Positions 45,673 to 54,858 of a stretch of 64,000 nt of DNA are shown piece after piece. The notes under the pieces are model-generated. The model had not been told where the DNA came from. It made no database searches and saw nothing but the letters and a program-made list of their open reading frames with translations. The stretch is from Halobaculum marinum. Lineage in GTDB: Archaea > Halobacteriota > Halobacteria > Halobacteriales > Haloferacaceae. Location: the NCBI RefSeq assembly GCF_029338555.1, contig NZ_CP119989.1, forward strand, positions 496,001 through 560,000, written 5' to 3'. Position 1 is the stretch's first letter; each line of letters begins with the position of its first letter. The translations under genes and the position numbers were made by a program.

Positions 45673-46905
45673 CTACTGCGTCGGCGCGTCCGCGTCGACG
45701 CCGTCGCCAGCACCGTCGTTGCCACCGTTCCCACCGTCGTCGCCGACGTCGACCCGCTCGTGGATCGGTCCCTCGCGCTCCTTGAGGTGGCCGGGGTCGC
45801 GGTCGTTCGACACCGCGAGCACCTCCGCGACGATGCTGTGTGCGATCTGGTACGGCGATCCGCCGCCCAGGTCCAGTCCCACGGGCGTGTACAGCGGCGC
45901 CAACTCCGACTCGGAGAACTGCCGTCCCTCGTCGGCGAACGCCTCCAGCATCTCCTCGAAGCGCTCGCGTGGGCCCATCAGCCCGACGTACGCCACGCCG
46001 GCGTCGAGCAGCGCCTCCACGACGATGCGGTCGTCGACGAAGTTGTGCGTCATCACGACCGCGTGCGTGCGGTCGTCGAGTCGGACCTCGTCCGCGAGGC
46101 GCCCGGGCGCGGTCGTCACCGTCCGGTCGGCCGCGGGGAACCGCTCGGCGAGGTCGACGGCGCCGCGGAAGCCGACGACCGTCACGCGGAAGTCGTTGTT
46201 CGCGGCGAGTTCGGTCACCGGGCCGACGTCGTGGCCCGTCCCGAACACGACGAGGTCGGTCGGCGCGGCGACGCCGTCGACGAACACCTCGACGGTCGTG
46301 CCGTCGGTGTCGAACACCAGCGTGTCACCCCGACCGCGCCCCGCGAGGTCGCCCGCGGGACCGGCCAGTCCCGCCGGCCACTCGTCCGACGCGGGGTCGC
46401 CGTCGGGCGTGCGGAGCGTCCCGTCGTCCGGGCGGTAGTACGCGCGGTCGCCGCGCACCAGCGGCCCGTCGCCGCCGTCGAGCACGGTCGCCACCGCCAC
46501 GTCGTGGCCCGTCTCGAACGCGTCGACCGCAGGACGGTACGTCTCCGTCAGCGGTTCGAGGAGCACGTCGATGATGCCGTTGCAGCCGACGCCGAGGCCC
46601 CAGACGTCCTCGTCGTCGTCCATGAGGTCGTACGTGACGACCTCCGGGGTGCCTGTCTCGCGAATGCGCTCGGCGACGCTCGCGAGGTCCTCCTCCAGGC
46701 AGCCGGCGGTGATGGCGCCGACGCCCTCGCCGTCCGCGCCGAGCAGCATCTTCGCGCCGGGGCGGCGGTAGGCGTTGCCCTCGACGCCGACGACCGTTGC
46801 GAGGACGGCCGGCGGCCCCTCGGGGTCGCCCGCGCGACCGTCGAGGTGGTCCCTGATCGACTGTACGACTTCGGTTTCGGGTACGCTCCAGGTGTGTGCT
46901 GTCAT
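45673..46905 (-). CDS. XdhC/CoxF-family protein (second copy in the CO dehydrogenase cluster)
   Basis: The 410-residue protein has an N-terminal XdhC_CoxI domain (GVEGNAYRRPGAKMLLG and GVGAITAGCLEEDLA with the conserved Cys) and a C-terminal Rossmann domain (DLVVFGTGHDVGPVTELAANNDFRVTVVG). The end is an acidic Gly/Asp tail. XdhC-type proteins bind molybdenum cofactor and help insert a sulphur or metal into molybdo-hydroxylases. It is the last gene of the cox cluster and overlaps the preceding DUF364 gene by four bases. Confidence 0.88.
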   Translation of the reverse strand: MTAHTWSVPETEVVQSIRDHLDGRAGDPEGPPAVLATVVGVEGNAYRRPGAKMLLGADGEGVGAITAGCLEEDLASVAERIRETGTPEVVTYDLMDDDEDVWGLGVGCNGIIDVLLEPLTETYRPAVDAFETGHDVAVATVLDGGDGPLVRGDRAYYRPDDGTLRTPDGDPASDEWPAGLAGPAGDLAGRGRGDTLVFDTDGTTVEVFVDGVAAPTDLVVFGTGHDVGPVTELAANNDFRVTVVGFRGAVDLAERFPAADRTVTTAPGRLADEVRLDDRTHAVVMTHNFVDDRIVVEALLDAGVAYVGLMGPRERFEEMLEAFADEGRQFSESELAPLYTPVGLDLGGGSPYQIAHSIVAEVLAVSNDRDPGHLKEREGPIHERVDVGDDGGNGGNDGAGDGVDADAPTQ

Positions 46906-47879
46906 GGATCGGGTGTGTCGGTCGTGTCTGCGACTGCGCCGCCGTCGCGGTCGTCGCGGTCGATGTGGTCGTCGTGGTCGTCGTGGTCGTCGCCGGCCCG
47001 GTGTCCGGCGGGCGTGAGATCGATGCCGGCGGTGGGCGCCGCCGCGACGTATCCCTTGCGCACGCCCGCGTCGTGGAGGTCCGTCCCGCAGGCGCCCGCC
47101 TCGACGGCCGCGCGGACTCGGACCGGGTCGTCGACGGCGGCGCCCGCGACCACGTCGGCGCCGGCGGCGAACAGCGGGTCGGGGAGGAGCGAGGCGCTCG
47201 CGCCGACCACGACGACCGTCGCCTCGGCCGGGGCCGCCGCGAGCGCCTCTCCCAGACCGCCGTAGACGAGCGTCGATCCGGTGACGAACACCACGTCGGC
47301 GCCGGCCATCGCGACGGCGGTGTCCGCGGGCGGGACCACCGAGACGGTCACGCCGGGGGGCGTCTCGACCTCGGCGACGTCGACGGGGTCGCGCTCGACG
47401 ACGCGGACGTCCACGGCGTCGAACTTCCGGAACGCCGGGCGGAACAGCCCCACCGTCGCGATGGTCTCGACGTCGGCGGACAGGCGCTCCATCGGGTCGC
47501 CGTCGCGCCAGTCGACGAACGGCGCCGACAGCGCGTTCAGCGTCGCCACGCCCACCGCGCGGGCGACCGCCGCGTCGCCGTCGGTGGGTGCCTCCCCGAG
47601 TGCCCACGCAACCAGCGTCTCGATGTCGACGCCCTCGACGGCCGGGGCGGGACCGGGCGGGCGGTGTGCGAGTCCGGCGCGGGGCACGTCGGCGCCGTTC
47701 CGGTTGGTCTCGTTCCGGTCGGCCTCGTTCCAGTCGGTACCGTTTCGCTCGTCGCCATCCCCGCGGAGTTCGACGAACACGGCGGCGTCGCCGACGGTGA
47801 CGTGATCGACCGCGACTCCGTCGAACGCGCCACGCTCGCGGAGCGCGTCGACCACGGCCCGCACGACGGCGTCGCTCAC
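46902..47879 (-). CDS. DUF364-type putative metal-chelating protein
   Basis: The 325-residue protein has the order of the DUF4213/DUF364 family: an N-terminal DUF4213-like part (VTVGDAAVFVEL and VAWALGEAPTDGDAAVARAVGVATLNAL) and a C-terminal part with TVGLFRPAFRKF, DVVFVTGSTLVYGGLGEAL and VVVVGASASLLPDPLFAAGADVV. One structure of the family suggested metal chelation; no reaction is established. An insert of Asn/Asp/Arg-rich residues splits the N-terminal part, and a His/Asp-rich stretch (DDHDDHDDHIDRDD) near the C-terminus could bind metal. The GTG start at 47879 overlaps the coxE stop (GTGA). Its place in a CO dehydrogenase maturation operon is notable. Confidence 0.8.
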   Translation of the reverse strand: MSDAVVRAVVDALRERGAFDGVAVDHVTVGDAAVFVELRGDGDERNGTDWNEADRNETNRNGADVPRAGLAHRPPGPAPAVEGVDIETLVAWALGEAPTDGDAAVARAVGVATLNALSAPFVDWRDGDPMERLSADVETIATVGLFRPAFRKFDAVDVRVVERDPVDVAEVETPPGVTVSVVPPADTAVAMAGADVVFVTGSTLVYGGLGEALAAAPAEATVVVVGASASLLPDPLFAAGADVVAGAAVDDPVRVRAAVEAGACGTDLHDAGVRKGYVAAAPTAGIDLTPAGHRAGDDHDDHDDHIDRDDRDGGAVADTTDTPDP

Positions 47880-49369
47880 GACGGACCACCGCCGTCGGCG
47901 GGTGTCGAGGCGTCGGTACCGGCGTCGCTGTCGGCGTCCGGGATGGCGTCGTCGTCTCCTGCCGCCGCGTGCCGCCGCGGGTCGTACTGGTAGCCGACCG
48001 GTCCTCGCAGGCCGCGTCGTTCGAGTTGGCGGGCGGCAGCCGCGAGGTCCGCGGGGCCGGCGAAGCCGAACAGCGCGTCGACGTACGGTTCGCAGGCGGC
48101 CATCCCGCGCGAGCGGGGTTCGAACTCGGGCGAGACGGCGAGCGGGTTGAGCCAGATCACGGCGCTCGCGCGGTCGGCGAGCCAGGTGATCCCGCGGTCG
48201 AGCAGGTCGGGGTCGCCCACGTCGAGGCCGTCGCTGACGACGACGACCACCGTCCGCCGGTCGACGGCGTCGGGGTGCTCGCGCCGGAGCGTGTCGAACG
48301 CGGCGCCGATCTGCGTGCCGCCGCCCCACCGGATCTCTGCGGCGCGCAAGGCGGCCGCCGGGTCGCCGTCGGCGCGCGCAAACGCCGCCGTCGCGTCCGC
48401 GAGGTCGGTGTCGAACAGGAACACCCGCGCATCTCGCGCGGTCGTCGACAGCGTCTCCGCGACCGACAACAGCGCGTTCCGGTCGGCGGTGTCCAGCACC
48501 GACCCGCTCACGTCGACCAGCAGGCAACAGCGCAGTTCGCTCGGCGTCGGCGCCGCCGTCGGCAACTCCATCGGGACGCCACCGGTGGCGAGACTCGACC
48601 GGAGCGCCCGCCGCGCGTCGACGCGTGCGCCCGTCGGCGACCGCCGCCGCCGACGACCCGGGAGCGTGGCGAGCGCGTCGACGAACCGCCGCACTGCGGC
48701 CCGCTCGTCGGGTGTGGTCGGCGCGACGGTCGCCTCGACCGTCTCCCCGCCCCCGATCGCGCTGGCCCGCCGAGCGTCGTGCTCGCCGGACTCCGCGGCT
48801 CGCTCGCCCGAGGCGTACCGGCGGCCCGTCGGGATCCGGATCTCGGGGTCGCCCGTCGACTCGTCCTCGTCGTCGAACGCGGGTGGTTCGGCGCCCGCCA
48901 GCGTGTCTTCTGCCGACTCGGCGTCGTCGTTCGCGGGGGCGAGCGCGTCCGGTGTCGTCGGGTCGTCGCCGCCGGCGCCGTCGTCGACGTCGGACTCCGG
49001 CCCGCCGCCGGCGGTCGCAATCGCCGACAGCCCCGAGCGCAGTCGGTGCCAGAACGAGGGGAACGCGTCGTCGAAGGCGTCGCCGCCGTCCGCGTCGGAC
49101 AGCAGCGCCGCGCGGAGGGCGTCCGCCGCCCGGTCGCGGTCGTCGAGACCGACGACTGCCAGCGCCTGCGCGGCCGCGAGCGTCCCGCTCGGGGGCACGT
49201 CGACGCCGTCGCGTCGGAGCACGGCGGCGAGCCTGACCACCTCGATCAGGACGTGGCGCCGTGCCGCTCGGAAGTCGGGGACGCCGTCGCCACCGGCACC
49301 CGCCGCGAGCGGGTTCGCGCCGCTGCCGTTCGCGACTCGGTCGGCGTCGGCGCCGTCCCGGTCGGTCAT
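47876..49369 (-). CDS. coxE: CoxE-like von Willebrand factor A protein
   Basis: The 497-residue protein ends in a VWA domain with a complete metal site: DVSGSV, the Thr of GGGTQIG and Asp in VVSDGLDVGD. The N-terminal 280 residues contain helices (FRAARRHVLIEVVRLAAVLRRDGVDV) and acidic linkers. CoxE works with the MoxR-like ATPase CoxD in building the Mo-Cu site of CO dehydrogenase; in Oligotropha CoxE and CoxF are linked to copper insertion. One base separates it from coxD. The ATG at 49369 fits the CoxE N-terminus better than the longer frame. Confidence 0.88.
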   Translation of the reverse strand: MTDRDGADADRVANGSGANPLAAGAGGDGVPDFRAARRHVLIEVVRLAAVLRRDGVDVPPSGTLAAAQALAVVGLDDRDRAADALRAALLSDADGGDAFDDAFPSFWHRLRSGLSAIATAGGGPESDVDDGAGGDDPTTPDALAPANDDAESAEDTLAGAEPPAFDDEDESTGDPEIRIPTGRRYASGERAAESGEHDARRASAIGGGETVEATVAPTTPDERAAVRRFVDALATLPGRRRRRSPTGARVDARRALRSSLATGGVPMELPTAAPTPSELRCCLLVDVSGSVLDTADRNALLSVAETLSTTARDARVFLFDTDLADATAAFARADGDPAAALRAAEIRWGGGTQIGAAFDTLRREHPDAVDRRTVVVVVSDGLDVGDPDLLDRGITWLADRASAVIWLNPLAVSPEFEPRSRGMAACEPYVDALFGFAGPADLAAAARQLERRGLRGPVGYQYDPRRHAAAGDDDAIPDADSDAGTDASTPADGGGPS

Positions 49370-49370
49370 C

Positions 49371-50384
49371 TCACTCCGCCGGCCGCTCGGCGGCGACCGG
49401 GTCGGGGTCCGCGTCGGCCGCGGCCGCCCGCAGCGCCTCAAGCAGGTCCGTGTCGACCCGGTCGACGTCCTCGACCTCCTTGAGCAGGCAGCCGATGGTG
49501 CGTTCGATCTCGGCGGGCGTCAGCGAGTCGCCGTCGTCGTCGCCGTCGGGGTCGTGCCGGAGGTGTGCGACCGCCCGCGCCCAGTCGAGCGTCTCGGCGA
49601 CGCCCGGGCGCTTGAGGAACGCCTCCTCGCGGAGGCGGGCGACGACTGCACACACTTCGGCGGCGACGGCGGCGTCCAACTCGGGCACCTTCCGGCGAAC
49701 GATCTCGTACTCCGTCTGGAACGACGGCGGTTGGACGTTGAGGTACAGACACCGGCGCTTCAGCGCGTCGCTCAGCCCCCGCGTCCGGTTCGACGTGAGG
49801 ATCACGACGGGCGAGCGGTCGGCGGAGACGGTGCCCAACTCGGGGATCGACACCTGAAAGTCCGACAGCAGTTCCAGGAGGAACGCCTCGAACTCCTCGT
49901 CGGCGCGATCGATCTCGTCGATGAGCAACACCGGCGGCGTCTCCCCCTCGGTGCGGAGCGCGCGCAACAGGGGGCGCTCCAGCAGGTACTCCTCGGCGAA
50001 CACCGAGTCGTCGCGTGCGGGCGACGAGCCGCCGGTGTCGGCGTCGTCGACGGCGGCGTTCGCGCCACCGACGCGCCCTTCCTCCGCCTGCACCGCGAGG
50101 AGTTGCTTGGTGTAGTTCCACTCGTACAGGGCGTTCTCGGCGGTGAGGCCCTCGTAACACTGCAGGCGGATCAACTCGGTGTCGAACGCCGACGCGAGCA
50201 CCTTCCCGAGTTCGGTCTTGCCACTGCCGGGCGGCCCCTCGATCAACAGCGGGCGTTCGAGGCGCAACGCGAGGTGGACCGTCGTCACCGTGCGGTCGTC
50301 GGCGACGTAGTCGGCGGCCTCGAACCGCTCGCGGAGCTCCGCGTCGGTGACGCGCCCGAACGGGTCGTCGGCGTCCCGGGTCAT
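49371..50384 (-). CDS. coxD: CoxD-like MoxR-type AAA+ ATPase
   Basis: The 337-residue ATPase has Walker A GPPGSGKTE (near residue 52), Walker B VLLIDEIDRAD, sensor 1 LTSNRTR and arginine-finger region LKRRCLYL. It matches the CoxD group of MoxR ATPases, membrane-associated chaperones that help sulphurate the molybdenum centre. An insert of Gly/Ala/Asp residues (about 103-125) separates two helices. It overlaps the CoxF-YHS gene (ATGA) and is followed by coxE, the usual D-E order. Confidence 0.92.
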   Translation of the reverse strand: MTRDADDPFGRVTDAELRERFEAADYVADDRTVTTVHLALRLERPLLIEGPPGSGKTELGKVLASAFDTELIRLQCYEGLTAENALYEWNYTKQLLAVQAEEGRVGGANAAVDDADTGGSSPARDDSVFAEEYLLERPLLRALRTEGETPPVLLIDEIDRADEEFEAFLLELLSDFQVSIPELGTVSADRSPVVILTSNRTRGLSDALKRRCLYLNVQPPSFQTEYEIVRRKVPELDAAVAAEVCAVVARLREEAFLKRPGVAETLDWARAVAHLRHDPDGDDDGDSLTPAEIERTIGCLLKEVEDVDRVDTDLLEALRAAAADADPDPVAAERPAE

Positions 50385-51532
50385 GTCGGCGCGTCGTCCT
50401 CCGCGAGGTACGACGCCGGGTCCGCGCGGAACGACTCCGCACAGCCGCCACAACAGAAGTAGTACGTCTCCCCGTCGTGGGCGACGCTGTGGGCGGTGTC
50501 GCTCGGGTCGACGGTCATTCCGCAGACCGGGTCGATAGCCTCGGCGGGTACCTCCTCGTCGCCGCCCGGGTCTGTGTCTCCGTCCGCGCTCGCCGTGTCG
50601 GCGGCGTCGGTACCGTGATCCTCCGTCGCGTCTGCAGCCGTCGGCTCCTCGCTCGTACTCGTCGCAGCCGCGACTCGCGGTGCGTCGCCGCGACCGCGGC
50701 GGTGGTCGACGACCTCGGCGACGATGCTCACCGCGATTTCGGCGGGCGTGTACGCCGCCACGTCGACGCCGGCGGGGTTCGTCACCCGCGCGGCCACGTC
50801 CTCGGGGTCGCGGTCGATCAGCGCCGCCGCGGTGTCGACCACCTCGTCGGCGCGCTTGCTGCTCGCGATCAGCCCGACGTACCGCGCGTCGGCGAGCACG
50901 CCGGCGGCGACGCCGCTGGCGTCGAACGACCCCATCGTCGCGACGACGACCAGCGGGTCGTGCCCGAGGGCGTTCGCGAGCGCTTCGGGGTCTGTGTCCG
51001 TCAGGACGCGCGTCCCCTCGGGGAGTCCGGTCTCGTCGCCCGTCGGGTCGACGACCACGACGTCGACGGCGAGTTCCGTCGCGAGTCGTGCGAGCGACCG
51101 CGCGACCGGCGACCCGCCGCAGATCACGAGTTCTGGCCGGGGGTTCACCGGCTCGACGAACAACTCCAGCACGCCCTCGCTGTGGCACGTCATCGGGAAC
51201 GCCTCCAGCCCTGGACGAGCGACCGTCTCGGGGTCGGGCGCGATGCCGATCAGCCGGGGCTGGCCGTCCTCGATGGCCGCCAGTGCCTCCGTGATGGCGG
51301 TGGTCTGCGCGCAGGCGGCGCCGCCGATCCACCCGCGGAGGTCACCCTCGCGGGTGACGACCGCGCGGTCGCCGACGTTCGCGGACACCGGCGGCTCGCG
51401 GCGGACGACCGTCACGCGGGCGTACGGCTCGCCGGCGCTCGCGAGTTCGCGCTCGACGTCGCTCACGTCGCCGTCGGCGTCCGCGGGGCGCTCGGGTGTC
51501 GTACTCGGGTCCTCCTCGGTGTCGCGTGTCAT
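50381..51532 (-). CDS. XdhC/CoxF-type protein fused to a C-terminal YHS metal-binding domain
   Basis: The 383-residue protein has an XdhC_CoxI-like domain (RVTVVRREPPVSANVGDRAVV, GWIGGAACAQ with a conserved Cys) and a Rossmann XdhC_C domain (LVICGGSPVARSLARLA). A long Thr/Asp/Ala linker leads to a YHS domain at about 335-378 with DPVCGMTVDPSD and YYFCCGGCAESF. Cys in CGM and CCGGC can bind a soft metal such as Cu(I). CoxF-like proteins act in Mo-Cu site assembly, so the fused domain may carry copper to CO dehydrogenase (inference). Order coxL-F(YHS)-D-E is consistent. It is separated from coxL by 160 bases with a strong hairpin. Confidence 0.88.
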   Translation of the reverse strand: MTRDTEEDPSTTPERPADADGDVSDVERELASAGEPYARVTVVRREPPVSANVGDRAVVTREGDLRGWIGGAACAQTTAITEALAAIEDGQPRLIGIAPDPETVARPGLEAFPMTCHSEGVLELFVEPVNPRPELVICGGSPVARSLARLATELAVDVVVVDPTGDETGLPEGTRVLTDTDPEALANALGHDPLVVVATMGSFDASGVAAGVLADARYVGLIASSKRADEVVDTAAALIDRDPEDVAARVTNPAGVDVAAYTPAEIAVSIVAEVVDHRRGRGDAPRVAAATSTSEEPTAADATEDHGTDAADTASADGDTDPGGDEEVPAEAIDPVCGMTVDPSDTAHSVAHDGETYYFCCGGCAESFRADPASYLAEDDAPT

Positions 51533-51652
51533 GGGTTCGGTGTCGGGACGGGTCGCATCGGATAGAGTCGGTGTCCTCGCGCGTGGTAGGCTTCGAGGAC
51601 GGGTAGCGGTTCGGGTCGGTCCCGGACGGTCCGAGCGGCGCGAACGGCGCCG

Positions 51653-51674
51653 CGACCGCCCACGCGGGCGGTCG
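51653..51674 (-). terminator. Intercistronic hairpin after coxL
   Basis: CGACCGCCC and GGGCGGTCG form a perfect nine-base stem with a four-base loop, 17 bases after the coxL stop codon. It may stop or process the transcript so that structural subunits are made in excess of the maturation proteins. There is no U-tract, so RNA stabilisation or processing is as likely as termination. Confidence 0.5.
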
Positions 51675-51691
51675 GGGGCGCGACGGTCGGA

Positions 51692-54202
51692 TCAGTCGTC
51701 CGCGGGCTCACCCTCGCCGGAGTCGACGTCGGTGAACTCGAACGTGACGCTGTCTGCCGGGTCACGCTCCAGGCCGACCTCGGCGAGCGCGGCCCAGACG
51801 CGGTCGGGCGTCATCGGCATCTCCACGTGCGTCGTGCCGGCGTGGGCCATCGCGTCGACGACGGCGTTGACGATGGCCGGCGGCGAGCCGACGGTCGGCG
51901 ACTCGCCCACCCCCTTCGCACCGATCGGGTGGTGGGGCGACGGCGTCACCGTGTACCCCGTCTCGAAGTTGGGAATCTCCATCGACGTGGGCAGCAGGTA
52001 GTTCATGAAGTCGCCGCCGGTGCAGTTGCCGTTCTCGTCGTAGGTGACGTGCTCCATCATCGCCGTCCCGATGCCCTGCGCCAGGCCGCCGTGGATCTGG
52101 CCCTCGATGACCATCGGGTTGATGCGGTTGCCGCAGTCGTCGACGGCGACGAACTTCTCGAAGTCGACGGCGCCGGTCTCGCGGTCGACCTCGACGACGA
52201 CGATGTACGAGCCGAACGGGTACGTCATCTCCGGCGGGTCGTAGTAGTCGACGGCCTCGAGGCCGGGCTCCTCGCCCGCCGGGTGGTTCATGTAGGCGCC
52301 GGCGGCGATCTCGGTGATCGTGATCGAGCGGTCGGGCGCGCCGGCGACGTGGAAGTGGCCGGACTCGCGGTCCCACTCGATGTCCTCCTCGGCGGCCTCC
52401 AACTCGTTGGCCGCGATAGACTTGGCCTTGTCACGCACCTTGCGCGCGGCGACGGCGGTCGCGGCGCCCGCGACGGGCGTCGACCGCGAGCCGTACGTCC
52501 CCAGCCCGTAGGGGTCGGTGTCGGTGTCGCCGTGCTCGACGCTGATGTTCTCGACGTCCATGCCGAGTTCTTCCGCGACGATCTGCGCGAAGGTGGTCTC
52601 GTGACCCTGCCCTTGCGTCTGGACGCCGACCCGGAGGACGGCGTTGCCAGTCGGGTTCACCCGGATGTCCGCGGAGTCGAACATCTCGATGCCCGCGATG
52701 TCGCAGGTCTTGCCCGGCCCGGCGCCGACGACCTCCGTGAACGAGGAGATGCCGATGCCGATCAGCTTGTCGGCGTCCTCCTCGATGCGGCGCTGTTGCT
52801 CCTCGCGGTAGTGGTCGTAGTCGGCCATCTCCATGGCCAGATCCAGCGCCTTCTCGTAGTCGCCGGAGTCGTAGTTCCAGCCCGTCGGACTCTCGTACGG
52901 GAACTGCTCCGGTTGGATGAAGTTCTTGCGCCGGATCTCTGCCGGGTCCATGTCGAGTTCGTGGGCGAGCACCTTCACCATCCGCTCGATGAGGTACACC
53001 GCCTCCGTCACCCGGAACGAACAGCGATACGCGACGCCGCCGGGGGCGGTGTTGGTGAACGCCGCCGTCAGCGACCCGTACGCCGCCTCGATGTCGTACG
53101 ACCCGGTGAAGATGTTGAAGAAGCCCGCGGGGAACTTCGACGGCTGGGCGACGGCGTTGTACGCGCCGTGGTTCGCCAGCACGTCCGTCCGCACGGCTCT
53201 GATCTTCCCGTCTTTCGTCGCGGCCAACTCGCCCGTCATGTCGTAGTCGCGGGCGAAGCCGGTCGTCTGGATGTTCTCCGAGCGCTCCTCCATCCACTTC
53301 ACGGGCCGTTCGAGCACGACCGACGCCGCCGCGGCGACGACGTAGCCCGGGTAGATGGGCACCTTGTTGCCGAACCCGCCGCCGATGTCGGGGCTGACGA
53401 TCCGGACCTTGTGCTCGGGAATGCCCGACACCATCGAGAACAGCGTCCGGTGGGCGTGGGGCGCCTGCGAGGTGAGGTGGACGGTGATCTTCTCTTTGCC
53501 AGGGTCCCAGTCGGCCACACACCCGCACGTCTCGATGGGCGCGGGGTGGAGCCGCTGGTACTCCATCTGCTCTTTGACGGTGACCTCCGACTCCTCGAAG
53601 ATGGCGTCGGTCGCCTCCTTGTCGCCGACGTCCCAGTCGAAGATGTGGTTGTCCTCCTGGTCCTCCAACTCGTCGCGGATGAGCGGCGCGTCGGCCTCCA
53701 GCGCGTCCTTCGCGGTGACGACCGGGTCGAGCACCTCGTAGTCGACGGCGACCTTCTCGGCGCCGTCTTTCGCGATGTAGCGGTCCTCGGCGATGACCGC
53801 CGCGACCTCCTGCGACTGGAACTTCACCTTGTCGTTGACGAGCACGTCCTGCGTGTCGTCCATGAGGGTCGGCATCGTCGCGAGGTCGTGGGCCGCCAGG
53901 TCCTCGGCGGTGAGGACGGCGACGACGCCGTCGACCTGCATCGCCCGCTCGGTGTCGATGCTGTTGATGCGGGCGTGGGCGTGGGGACTGCGAACGATCT
54001 CACAGTGGAGCATCTTCGGCTTCTTGATGTCGTCCACGTAGTTGCCGCGCCCGGTGATGAAACGCTTGTCCTCCTTGCGCCGCACGGACTCGCCCATCCC
54101 GCCGCGACCGTGGCCGCAGTGCTTCTCGGGGTCCGGCCCGCCGTCCTCGTCGTGTTGGTACTCGGTGTTTGCCTGGGGGACGTTGTCGGAGTCGCTGCTC
54201 AT
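51692..54202 (-). CDS. coxL: Form I aerobic CO dehydrogenase, large (Mo-Cu) subunit CoxL
   Basis: The 836-residue molybdo-hydroxylase oxidises CO with water to CO2, giving electrons to the FeS and flavin subunits. Residues 391-397 read AYRCSFR, the loop that defines form I CoxL; Cys394 would hold the copper of the Mo-S-Cu centre (Cys388 in Oligotropha). Form II homologues have AYRGAGR. The cofactor-binding motifs GGGFGNK (near 275), [12 protein letters not shown] and [13 protein letters not shown] with Glu767, the general base, are present. The N-terminus has about 35 extra acidic residues with a CGHGRGGMG motif. The ATG overlaps the coxS stop. The enzyme shows no Tat signal and should sit at the inner membrane face. 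Confidence 0.95.
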   Translation of the reverse strand: MSSDSDNVPQANTEYQHDEDGGPDPEKHCGHGRGGMGESVRRKEDKRFITGRGNYVDDIKKPKMLHCEIVRSPHAHARINSIDTERAMQVDGVVAVLTAEDLAAHDLATMPTLMDDTQDVLVNDKVKFQSQEVAAVIAEDRYIAKDGAEKVAVDYEVLDPVVTAKDALEADAPLIRDELEDQEDNHIFDWDVGDKEATDAIFEESEVTVKEQMEYQRLHPAPIETCGCVADWDPGKEKITVHLTSQAPHAHRTLFSMVSGIPEHKVRIVSPDIGGGFGNKVPIYPGYVVAAAASVVLERPVKWMEERSENIQTTGFARDYDMTGELAATKDGKIRAVRTDVLANHGAYNAVAQPSKFPAGFFNIFTGSYDIEAAYGSLTAAFTNTAPGGVAYRCSFRVTEAVYLIERMVKVLAHELDMDPAEIRRKNFIQPEQFPYESPTGWNYDSGDYEKALDLAMEMADYDHYREEQQRRIEEDADKLIGIGISSFTEVVGAGPGKTCDIAGIEMFDSADIRVNPTGNAVLRVGVQTQGQGHETTFAQIVAEELGMDVENISVEHGDTDTDPYGLGTYGSRSTPVAGAATAVAARKVRDKAKSIAANELEAAEEDIEWDRESGHFHVAGAPDRSITITEIAAGAYMNHPAGEEPGLEAVDYYDPPEMTYPFGSYIVVVEVDRETGAVDFEKFVAVDDCGNRINPMVIEGQIHGGLAQGIGTAMMEHVTYDENGNCTGGDFMNYLLPTSMEIPNFETGYTVTPSPHHPIGAKGVGESPTVGSPPAIVNAVVDAMAHAGTTHVEMPMTPDRVWAALAEVGLERDPADSVTFEFTDVDSGEGEPADD

Positions 54203-54858
54203 CGCTCGTCACCTCGGTGCGTCGCGTCGGTGGACGGACCGCCGCAGCAGTTCTCCACGCCGCAGGAGAACTCCCCGTCGTCGTCGACGTCGTAGCCGTC
54301 GAACGAGGCCGGGCCGTCGGCAGACGAGACGCCGCCGTCGGCCGCCACGGCCTCGGCGTCGTCGCGCTCGCCGTCCGCGAGTTTCTCGGCGGCGTACTCG
54401 ATCGACTTCACGATGTTCTGGTAGCCGGTACACCGACAGAGGTTGCCGCTGATCGCCTCGCGGATCTCAGCCTCGCTCGGGTCCGGGTTCTCCTCCAGCA
54501 GCGCCTTGCCCGACATGATCATCCCGGGCGTGCAGTAGCCACACTGGAGGCCGTGTTCCTCGTGGAACCCCTCTTGGAGCGGGTGGAGGTCGTCCACCGC
54601 GTCTGGGTGGTCCTCCATCCCCTCGACCGTCTCGACCTCGCTGCCGTCGGCCTGGACCGCGAACATGAGACACGACTTCAGCGGCTCGCCGTCGACGAGC
54701 ACCGTGCAGGCGCCGCAGTTGCCCGTGTCACAGCCGATGTGGGTACCCGTCAGGTCGAGGTCCTCGCGGATCGCGTGGACCAGCAGCCGTCGCGGTTCGA
54801 CCTCGATCGTCTCCTCGGTACCGTTGACTGTCAGGGTGATCTCGCGTGTCTCACTCAT
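54199..54858 (-). CDS. coxS: CO dehydrogenase small iron-sulphur subunit CoxS
   Basis: The 219-residue protein has two [2Fe-2S] clusters. The proximal plant-type cluster uses Cys43, Cys48, Cys51 and Cys63 ([16 protein letters not shown]). The other uses Cys106, Cys109, Cys141 and Cys143 ([18 protein letters not shown]). They carry electrons from the Mo-Cu centre to the FAD of CoxM. Beyond residue 165, where usual CoxS proteins end, is a tail of about 50 residues with three more cysteines (Cys199, Cys204, Cys205 in [11 protein letters not shown]). Start and end overlap the neighbouring genes (ATGA). Confidence 0.95.
   Translation of the reverse strand: MSETREITLTVNGTEETIEVEPRRLLVHAIREDLDLTGTHIGCDTGNCGACTVLVDGEPLKSCLMFAVQADGSEVETVEGMEDHPDAVDDLHPLQEGFHEEHGLQCGYCTPGMIMSGKALLEENPDPSEAEIREAISGNLCRCTGYQNIVKSIEYAAEKLADGERDDAEAVAADGGVSSADGPASFDGYDVDDDGEFSCGVENCCGGPSTDATHRGDER

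Noticed and set aside
51692-54202. CoxL as a form II homologue or xanthine dehydrogenase subunit
   Set aside because: The active-site loop is AYRCSFR with Cys, not AYRGAGR, and coxG, coxD and coxE accompany it.
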